Position numbers and translations under genes: made by a program. The notes under the pieces were generated by a model, which was not told the origin of the DNA, did no database searches, and worked only from the letters and a program-made list of their open reading frames with translations. Positions 6,519-11,261 of a stretch of 11,261 nucleotides of DNA are shown piece after piece (the first letter of the stretch is position 1; every line of letters begins with the position of its first letter). The stretch is from Candidatus Bathyarchaeum sp. Its GTDB lineage: Archaea > Thermoproteota > Bathyarchaeia > Bathyarchaeales > Bathyarchaeaceae. The stretch lies in assembly GCA_004376385.1 (NCBI GenBank), contig SOJY01000095.1, positions 1-11,261 of the forward strand, read 5' to 3'.

Positions 6519-6814
6519 TGGAGTTGCCCTTAACTGAGTTGAGGAACGGCGAAACTGGAGTCATAACTTCTACAGACCGCAGTTCAGAAAGCCAACAGAT
6601 GCGTAGACACAGAGCAGGAAAAGGTTGGGGAAAGCATTTTATGACCGCTCGTTGTGTCAAAAGACTTACTGATTTGGGTCTAACTCCAGGCACTAACGTA
6701 ACTGTGGTGAAGTCAGCACCTTTCAATGGACCCGTAGAAGTTTGCGTTAGGGGTTCAAGGTTGGCCATAGGTAGAGGAATGGCTAGCAGAATACTCGTGG
6801 ATGTCGAACGATGA
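6518..6814 (+). CDS. feoA: FeoA-type ferrous iron transport accessory protein
   Basis: This 98-residue protein carries the SH3-like FeoA fold. LPLTELRNGETGVITS at 3-18 is the first strand pair, and LTDLGLTPGTNVTVVKSAPFNGPVEVCVRGSRLAIGRGMASRILV at 50-94 carries the family's LGLTPG, APF.GPVEV and RG.RLA.....A..I signatures. FeoA is a small cytoplasmic partner of the FeoB iron channel. It is longer than the usual 75-80 residues because about 25 basic, Ser/Gln/Trp-containing residues (21-45, RSSESQQMRRHR...KGWGKHFMTAR) lie between the first strand and the helix. The ATG shares its A with the repressor stop (TGATG at 6516-6520), and its own stop overlaps the feoB ATG (ATGA at 6811-6814), so the genes are translationally coupled. 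Confidence 0.92.
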   Translation: MELPLTELRNGETGVITSTDRSSESQQMRRHRAGKGWGKHFMTARCVKRLTDLGLTPGTNVTVVKSAPFNGPVEVCVRGSRLAIGRGMASRILVDVER

Positions 6815-7275
6815 GCAACAATCATTTCACAATTGCTTTGGCAGGAAATGCCAACGTAGGGAAATCGGTTATATTCAATCAGTTGACAGGCCTGCACCAG
6901 CATATTGGAAATTGGCCCGGAAAAACAGTTGAAAAAGCCGAAGGAACACTCCACTTCAAAGGCTACACAATAGACATCATTGATCTACCCGGAATCTATT
7001 CTTTGTCAACATTCTCCATGGAGGAGTTAATCTCAAGAGACTATATAGCAACCGAAAAACCTGACTTAGTCATAAACGTTGTAGACGCTTCACTTCTTGA
7101 GAGAAACCTGTTTTTCACTCTCCAGCTTCTTGAACTAGAAACACCCCTAATCATAGCCCTAAACCAAGTAGACATGGCAAAGAAAAAGGGGATTATAATC
7201 GATTATGAGAAAGCAGAGAAGATTCTAGGGGTGCCAGTTATTCCTACAGTTGCAGTTAGTGTAAAGGTAATCTAA
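6811..7275 (+). CDS. feoB: FeoB N-terminal GTPase domain, ended by in-frame stops
   Basis: These 154 residues are the G domain of FeoB, the ferrous iron transporter. G1 is GNANVGKS at 12-19, switch I HIGNWPGKTVE at 31-41, G3 DLPG at 58-61 and G4 NQVD at 118-121. The C-terminal ILGVPVIPTVAVSVKVI stops where the G5 loop should be: the usual pattern is a Ser/Ala-rich loop ending in GKGI, and here the two glycines are replaced by valines (SVKVI). Two consecutive TAA codons (7273-7278) follow in the same frame, and the rest of FeoB continues in that frame from ATG 7279. The translation therefore makes a G-domain-only protein, about a quarter of FeoB. It is either one half of a genuinely split transporter or the first part of a newly broken gene. 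The start overlaps the feoA stop (ATGA). Cytoplasmic. Confidence 0.88.
   Translation: MSNNHFTIALAGNANVGKSVIFNQLTGLHQHIGNWPGKTVEKAEGTLHFKGYTIDIIDLPGIYSLSTFSMEELISRDYIATEKPDLVINVVDASLLERNLFFTLQLLELETPLIIALNQVDMAKKKGIIIDYEKAEKILGVPVIPTVAVSVKVI
7264..7272 (+). promoter_or_regulatory. Possible internal ribosome site for the FeoB membrane part
   Basis: AAAGGTAATC at 7263-7272 matches most of the extended archaeal ribosome site GGAGGTGATC and lies just before TAATAA and the ATG at 7279. With two stops six bases ahead of the start, termination-reinitiation would be easy. The match is partial, so this is suggestive only. Confidence 0.3.
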
Positions 7276-7278
7276 TAA

Positions 7279-8742
7279 ATGCTGGAAACAGCTATCGAAG
7301 TTATCGAGAAAAAAAGAAGAACAGACCCTCTGAAACCACGATATGGAAAAGAAATCGAAGAAAGAATTGAAGAACTCGTTGAACTTCTTAGCAAAATTCA
7401 GTTGAGGTACCCGTCTAGATGGGCTGCAATAAAACTTCTGGATGAAGACAAGGAAGTTGAGAAAGAGGTCCTTGAAGTAAGCCCAAAAATCGTAGCGACT
7501 GCTGAAAAGATTAGGGCAGAACTTGAGGATATTCATGGTCACTCCTGTCCAACTGTTGTATCTTCTGAAAGATACCAAGTTGCAAGCAGAATTTCGAAAG
7601 AAATTCAGGAGATAACAGAACCACTGAAGACGCCCATACGAGAAAAATTACACACAATAACAACCCACAAAATTTTTGGCTACCCAATAATGTTAACGAC
7701 ATTACTCACAGTTTTTATTACAATATTCACTTTCGGAGACTTCACATCTTCTCTTTTAGGGGACTTCTTTTTTGGTTTGAAACCAACTTTTGACAGTTTT
7801 CTCGGAACAGGAATCGTTGGAGAACTTGTCTGGGGAGGAGCCATAGACGGAATTGCTGGAGGTATCACAGTTGCTTTACCTTACATTCTTCCGTTCTACT
7901 TCATCTTGTATCTATTCGAAGATTCAGGATACCTAAGCCGAATCGCCTTTCTGATGGACAATCTAATGCACAAAATGGGTTTACACGGAAAAGCCTTCAT
8001 TCCAGTCATGCTCAGCTTCGGCTGCAACGTTCCAGGGTGTCTAGGATGCAGAATAATGGAGACCACAAGAGAAAGACTGCTGACAGCCTTCGTTGTTACT
8101 CTTGTCCCATGCGCTGCAACATCAGTCATCATTCTTGGACTGGTCGGAAAATTCGTAGGCATCCAATGGGTACTGGCGCTCTACATCATCAACCTGATCA
8201 TTATCTTCGCCCTTGGAAGAATAGCATTCAAAGCCCTGCCCGGTGAACCAACCGAACTGATAATGGAGATGAGCGACTACAGAATACCCCACATGAAAAC
8301 GGTTTTGAAGCAAACTTGGTTCAGGCTGCGAGAATTCATAGTGATGGCGTTTCCGCTAATAATTGCAGGTAGCGTAGTAATCAAAATCGCAGAAGTTGCA
8401 AACTTGTTAGAGCCAATCGCAAGCATATTCAACCCAGTAACTGTTACTTGGCTTGGGTTGCCAGCCGTTACCGGAATAGCTCTAATCTTTGGTGTGCTAC
8501 GAAAAGAGTTAACGTTGATAATGCTTGGGACTCTATTGGGAACAACAAATTTTGCTTTGGTCATGACTCCGGCTCAGATGATTGTCTTCACTCTAGTGGT
8601 CATGCTATACATACCTTGTGTAGCCACTATAGGCGCCTTGGTTAAAGAGTTCGGCTGGAAGAAAGCATCATTGATCACTGTTTTCGAAATCTTGCTTGCC
8701 CTGCTTCTGGGAGGAATAGCTTTCAGGCTACTTACAATCTAA
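7279..8742 (+). CDS. feoB: FeoB helical linker and membrane transport domain
   Basis: The 487-residue protein begins MLETAIEVIEKK, which is the end of the FeoB G domain, so it resumes exactly where the preceding frame stops. Residues about 20-130 are the helical GDI-like linker. The membrane region runs from about 133 to the end. Conserved FeoB core motifs are present. The first Gate segment includes GLHGKAFIPVMLSFGCNVPG at 234-253, with C249, C254 and C257. VPCAA at 276-280 carries C278, the second Gate is near LIFGVLRKELTLIML at 402-416, and YIPCVATIGAL at 444-454 carries C447. These cysteines line the Fe2+ pathway in known FeoB. No further frameshift or stop occurs in 487 codons, so any inactivation would be recent. 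ATG at 7279 directly follows TAATAA. Cytoplasmic membrane. Confidence 0.88.
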   Translation: MLETAIEVIEKKRRTDPLKPRYGKEIEERIEELVELLSKIQLRYPSRWAAIKLLDEDKEVEKEVLEVSPKIVATAEKIRAELEDIHGHSCPTVVSSERYQVASRISKEIQEITEPLKTPIREKLHTITTHKIFGYPIMLTTLLTVFITIFTFGDFTSSLLGDFFFGLKPTFDSFLGTGIVGELVWGGAIDGIAGGITVALPYILPFYFILYLFEDSGYLSRIAFLMDNLMHKMGLHGKAFIPVMLSFGCNVPGCLGCRIMETTRERLLTAFVVTLVPCAATSVIILGLVGKFVGIQWVLALYIINLIIIFALGRIAFKALPGEPTELIMEMSDYRIPHMKTVLKQTWFRLREFIVMAFPLIIAGSVVIKIAEVANLLEPIASIFNPVTVTWLGLPAVTGIALIFGVLRKELTLIMLGTLLGTTNFALVMTPAQMIVFTLVVMLYIPCVATIGALVKEFGWKKASLITVFEILLALLLGGIAFRLLTI

Positions 8743-8763
8743 AAGTTCCACAAAAAGAGTGTT

Positions 8764-8772
8764 AAAAAAAAA
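8764..8772 (-). terminator. T9 run ending the - strand Fe-S operon
   Basis: Nine A on the + strand are nine T on the - strand, about 70 bases after the stop of the MetV-Fe-S fusion gene and close to the FeoB stop. An archaeal polymerase leaving the operon would meet a strong U-run here. No convincing stem precedes it. Confidence 0.5.
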
Positions 8773-8834
8773 GGTTAAACGTGCAGTATGCTTAGATGAC
8801 AGCTAGCACACTTGCACATATTAATATATTCCCG

Positions 8835-8840
8835 TTTTTT
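8835..8840 (+). terminator. T-run after feoB
   Basis: A CCCGTTTTTT run lies about 95 bases after the feoB stop and overlaps the final codon of the opposing gene. It could end the feo transcript, so the two convergent transcripts would overlap by tens of bases. Confidence 0.35.
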
Positions 8841-10035
8841 AGCTTGTGCTGGCCATTTTCTTCGGATATGAGATTAATGTCCAGAATGGATAGCCTGAGA
8901 TCTTCTTGGAGATTGATTTAGGCGTTATCGCGTTTGTAGGGCAGTAGTGGACGCATGCCAAACAATGTGCACAATCGGTGTTAGCGAAGGGCTCGTTTAA
9001 CCCAGTAATTGTAACCATGTTGCTTCCTCTGTTAGCGAAATTAATGACTTTCTGACCTGACAAATTGGCGCAGGCACGAATGCATCTTCCACACAAAATA
9101 CAGCGATTTGGATCTCTGATAAGAACATCGCTGGAATCATCAACGGTTTCATTCTTTTTGGGAAGCTGGAATCGGTTTTCTTTTATTTTGTATCTGCGCA
9201 TCCAGTAGCGTATATCTCTACTTCGTTGTATATCGTCTTCACATTCAGCGATGATCATCTGCAGAACTGACTTTCGAAGGCTAGTGATCTCTTCATCTTC
9301 GGTTGTGACATTCATGCCCTCTTCTACCTGAGTGCAACAGGATGGGATTAAACCTCGTTTGCCTTCAACTTTCACAAGGCACATTCGGCATGCTCCAATA
9401 GAGCCTAAACTGGAGTCATAACACAGATGTGGAATTCTTATTCGGTTAGCCAACAGTTCATCTAACAGCGTAGAGTCCTTCTTTACTTCAAGGGGCTTCC
9501 CATCTACGGTTATAGTGATCTTTTCGGGGTTAGGCTCTTTATCAGCATCGAAGAACTTGGGAAACATATTGAAGTTCTCCACTAAATTGGTGAGAGTGTA
9601 ACCTTCTGTATTCGGTTCAAGACATGTACTCTCAAAGGGAGAAGTTAGGATTGGCCCTTTTCTATTGCTGAAGTTTCCTGCTCCGAACGTTTTTGCAGTC
9701 CCTATTACCTTTTTGTAAGGAAACACTGTTTTAACACATTGATAACCAATTTCACATGTGAGAACAATTATGGCAGTGGCTTCTCTGAAGATGTCTTCTT
9801 GTGCTGTTTTGTGTTTCTTGGCGAGGTTAATCTGACAAGACTCGCTTATGAGTTCCTTTCTGATGACGTTGTAGCCGTCTTCTTTGAGCAGCTCTTCTAG
9901 GGCAGTCATCTTTTCCATTCCGGCGATGCCACAGTGTTTTACGCATGTGTCGCAGCTCCAGATTACGATTTTGTCGTCTTGGCTTAGGTTTCGTTTAAGC
10001 TCATCATAGGATAATGAACGAACTGATATTATCAA
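8839..10035 (-). CDS. MetV-like domain fused to HoxU/NuoG-type iron-sulfur electron-transfer module
   Basis: This is a fusion of 398 residues. Residues 1-160 resemble MetV (the zinc/Fe-S C-terminal domain family of methylene-tetrahydrofolate reductase): SCDTCVKHCG with C28, C31 and C35, then C67, and LTCEIGYQC with C94 and C100. Residues 172-250 are a [2Fe-2S] ferredoxin domain (C205, C216, C219, C233 or C234). Residues 310-370 hold two [4Fe-4S] motifs (C312/C315/C318/C322 and C355/C358/C361/C365). The last two blocks follow the N-terminus of NuoG, HndD and HoxU, but the His-Cys3 cluster between them is missing (only C265 remains), and no catalytic domain follows. The start is TTG at 10035, directly after the upstream TAA, chosen because it aligns with the paralogue's MIFS start and has GAGGTG seven bases upstream. 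Likely role: wiring electrons from the NuoF-like subunit to a pterin-dependent reductase. Cytoplasmic. Confidence 0.8.
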   Translation of the reverse strand: MIISVRSLSYDELKRNLSQDDKIVIWSCDTCVKHCGIAGMEKMTALEELLKEDGYNVIRKELISESCQINLAKKHKTAQEDIFREATAIIVLTCEIGYQCVKTVFPYKKVIGTAKTFGAGNFSNRKGPILTSPFESTCLEPNTEGYTLTNLVENFNMFPKFFDADKEPNPEKITITVDGKPLEVKKDSTLLDELLANRIRIPHLCYDSSLGSIGACRMCLVKVEGKRGLIPSCCTQVEEGMNVTTEDEEITSLRKSVLQMIIAECEDDIQRSRDIRYWMRRYKIKENRFQLPKKNETVDDSSDVLIRDPNRCILCGRCIRACANLSGQKVINFANRGSNMVTITGLNEPFANTDCAHCLACVHYCPTNAITPKSISKKISGYPFWTLISYPKKMASTS

Positions 10036-10515
10036 TTAAACACACCTCACCTTGATTTTCTCGCCAACAAGTGGCTCTCCAGTGTTTATCCGGTACTCTT
10101 TTCCCATTTCAGATTCATGATTTTTGTAGGGCATTATTACTTTGAAGATTTCTTTGTCTGTATCAGTCATGACCAATCCAATGTCTTCCGTGACTTGCAG
10201 TACTTTTTTGTCGGGAAAGTTTCTTGTTAGGGATGCCCATCCTGCGGAACATGAAAGAACTATAATGGTATTAGCTTCAAGATCGAGTTTTGCTTCTCTA
10301 AGCATGGGTTCTGAGCAAACATACAATATGACAGCTTCATCTGTAACATAGTAGCCATCCCGTATCAGCCTTAGACCTAGTTCATTGAGTTTGCTTATTC
10401 CACCATTTCCACAGGTTCTGGCACACGTATTGCAGCTTATTATAGCTATCTTGTCTTCTTTTTTATCCAGTTTCTTAATTATTTCCTCATAGGGCACAAT
10501 TTTCGAAAATATCAT
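10036..10515 (-). CDS. Stand-alone MetV-like cysteine protein
   Basis: This 159-residue protein is a paralogue of the first domain of the next gene: both have a MI.S start, a SCxTC...CG segment, a middle Cys after a strand, and an IIVL(S/T)C strand. Its cysteines are C28, C31 and C35 (SCNTCARTCGNGG), C67 (YVCSEP), C89 (VLSCSAG) and C158. MetV, the partner of MetF in acetogens, binds metal and iron-sulfur and relays electrons for reduction of methylene-tetrahydrofolate, so a similar relay role is inferred. The ATG at 10515 overlaps the stop of the NuoF-like gene (ATGA) and is preceded by GAGGAGGG at 10525-10532, a very strong ribosome site. The stop is immediately followed by the fusion gene. 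MetF itself is not in the window. The MetV link rests on pattern recognition, not alignment. Confidence 0.7.
   Translation of the reverse strand: MIFSKIVPYEEIIKKLDKKEDKIAIISCNTCARTCGNGGISKLNELGLRLIRDGYYVTDEAVILYVCSEPMLREAKLDLEANTIIVLSCSAGWASLTRNFPDKKVLQVTEDIGLVMTDTDKEIFKVIMPYKNHESEMGKEYRINTGEPLVGEKIKVRCV
10043..10048 (-). promoter_or_regulatory. Ribosome site deciding a TTG start
   Basis: GAGGTG on the - strand, within a longer AAGGTGAGGTG, sits seven bases before the TTG at 10035 and inside the end of the upstream gene. It is an excellent match to the archaeal 16S tail and supports the unusual TTG start of the fusion gene. Confidence 0.75.
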
Positions 10516-11261
10516 TGACAGAAACCCTCCTCAAGCTTCACAGATTGATTAGCAATTATACCGGGTAATTTCTCAATCGCATCAAAGGGACAATCATCTG
10601 CACAAGTTCCACATTTGATACAATTAGTTGGATCTATAGTGGGAGTAGAGCCTTTCTCGCCTGAAATCGCCTGCACCGGACAACTTTTAACACATACCAT
10701 GCATCCTTTGCATTTCTCAGGATTCATGCGATAGGTTACAAGTGCTTTGCAAATCAATGCTTCACATTTCTTAGCTTCGATGTGATCAGCATATTCATTC
10801 TCGAAGTACCTGAGCGTTGTTAGTACTGGGTTTGGTGCCGTTCTGCCCAGCGCACACAAACAGGCTTTTTGCATGACGTCACTGGTTTCCTTCAGCAATT
10901 CTATGTCGTCAGCATTGCCTTCACCATTAGTGATACGCTTCAATGCCTCATACATCAGCCGTGTTCCTATTCTTCCTACAGAACACATACCACAGGATTC
11001 CGCTGTGGTGAATGAAAGAAAGAAACGAGCCATATCCACCATACAATTTGTATTATCTAGCACCACCATACCGCCAGAACCCATAATAGCTCCTGCACTC
11101 TGAAGACTATCATAATCCATTGGCAAATCAAACATGTCGGAGGGAACACAGCCACCACTCGGTCCACCAAGCTGAACGGCTTTGATGCTCTTACCCTTCG
11201 GAGGTCCTCCAGCTATGTCATACAACAACTTCTTTATGGGGGTCCCAATTGGAACTTCATA
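10512..11261 (-). CDS. NuoF/HndC-like flavoprotein subunit with C-terminal 2x[4Fe-4S] ferredoxin, N-terminus cut by window end
   Basis: The frame is open to the window end, so only the last 249 residues are visible; a TTG at 11228 is internal. Residues 1-75 (YEVPIGTP at 1-8, KAVQLGGPSGGCVP at 27-40, GAIMGSGGMVVLD at 57-69) are the SLBB region of NuoF-type NADH-binding subunits; the FMN/NADH part lies outside. The cluster domain follows (ESCGMCSVGRIGT at 88-100, CLCALG at 134-139). NuoF normally has C-x2-C-x2-C plus a later Cys. Here C90 and C93 are present, the third position is G96, and the distal site has C134 and C136. A ferredoxin domain ends the protein (C184/C187/C190/C194 and C214/C217/C220/C224), as in HndC-type hydrogenase or bifurcating subunits rather than Complex I NuoF. 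The stop overlaps the MetV-like start (ATGA). Probable NAD(P)H:acceptor oxidoreductase, cytoplasmic. Confidence 0.88.
   Translation of the reverse strand, partial: YEVPIGTPIKKLLYDIAGGPPKGKSIKAVQLGGPSGGCVPSDMFDLPMDYDSLQSAGAIMGSGGMVVLDNTNCMVDMARFFLSFTTAESCGMCSVGRIGTRLMYEALKRITNGEGNADDIELLKETSDVMQKACLCALGRTAPNPVLTTLRYFENEYADHIEAKKCEALICKALVTYRMNPEKCKGCMVCVKSCPVQAISGEKGSTPTIDPTNCIKCGTCADDCPFDAIEKLPGIIANQSVKLEEGFCQ

Noticed and set aside
7273..7278. Stop-codon recoding (selenocysteine or pyrrolysine) in FeoB
   Set aside because: The codons are TAA TAA. Selenocysteine uses TGA and pyrrolysine TAG, and TAA ends other genes in the window (Isf, creatininase, FeoB).
7273..7278. Intein, intron or insertion as the cause of the FeoB break
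   Set aside because: The two parts join in frame with no extra sequence, so nothing was inserted.
8780..8816. GTGCA...TGCAC inverted repeat after feoB
   Set aside because: Only 5-bp arms with a long gap; too weak to call a terminator stem.

Overview
The window looks like a piece of an archaeal chromosome. The archaeal signs are an AfpA-type archaeoflavoprotein beside an iron-sulfur flavoprotein, a TATA-like box about 30 bp from a start codon, strong GGAGG/GAGGTG ribosome sites inside tightly overlapping genes, and T-run ends. The base composition is moderately AT-rich. A lineage carrying a MetV-type methylene-tetrahydrofolate reductase partner with NADH-dehydrogenase-like subunits would fit an anaerobic, possibly acetogenic archaeon such as a Bathyarchaeia-like group, but that placement is inference. 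No phage, IS, CRISPR, tRNA or rRNA was seen.

Layout, left to right. (1) 1-432, + strand: the C-terminal end of an AEC-family membrane transporter, cut by the window edge. A 465-bp stretch without a convincing gene follows. (2) 898-2234, + strand: a creatininase-family amidohydrolase and a DJ-1/PfpI-family protein, probably one operon. A hairpin plus T-run separates it from (3) 2312-3058, - strand: a secreted, membrane-anchored protein dense in N-glycosylation sequons. (4) 3168-4019, - strand: a CDF cation efflux protein with an unusual metal site. (5) 4191-4313, - strand: a 40-residue zinc-ribbon-like protein with its own TATA-like box. (6) 4455-5671, + strand: an Isf-type iron-sulfur flavoprotein followed by an AfpA-type flavoprotein, a likely electron-transfer pair. 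(7) 5829-8742, + strand: a ferrous-iron uptake operon, consisting of a DtxR/IdeR-type iron repressor, FeoA and FeoB, preceded by nested dyad repeats that look like the iron operator. FeoB is interrupted by two consecutive in-frame TAA codons exactly between the G domain and the rest of the protein, and an ATG follows directly. (8) 8839-11261, - strand: a tightly coupled operon of a NuoF/HndC-like subunit (cut by the window end), a stand-alone MetV-like protein, and a MetV-like domain fused to a HoxU/NuoG-type [2Fe-2S] plus 2x[4Fe-4S] electron-transfer module.

How the parts may work together. The Feo operon takes up Fe2+ under DtxR control, and the flanking Isf/AfpA pair and Fe-S oxidoreductase complex are heavy iron users. 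The most interesting system is the right-hand operon. It combines a flavin/NADH-type subunit with two MetV-type domains, one fused to an iron-sulfur wire, which suggests an electron-transfer complex linking NAD(P)H or ferredoxin to a C1-pterin reductase. Its NuoF-like subunit lacks one of the four cysteines that normally hold the N3 cluster, and the HoxU-like part lacks the His-Cys3 cluster motif. The split FeoB is the second point of note.
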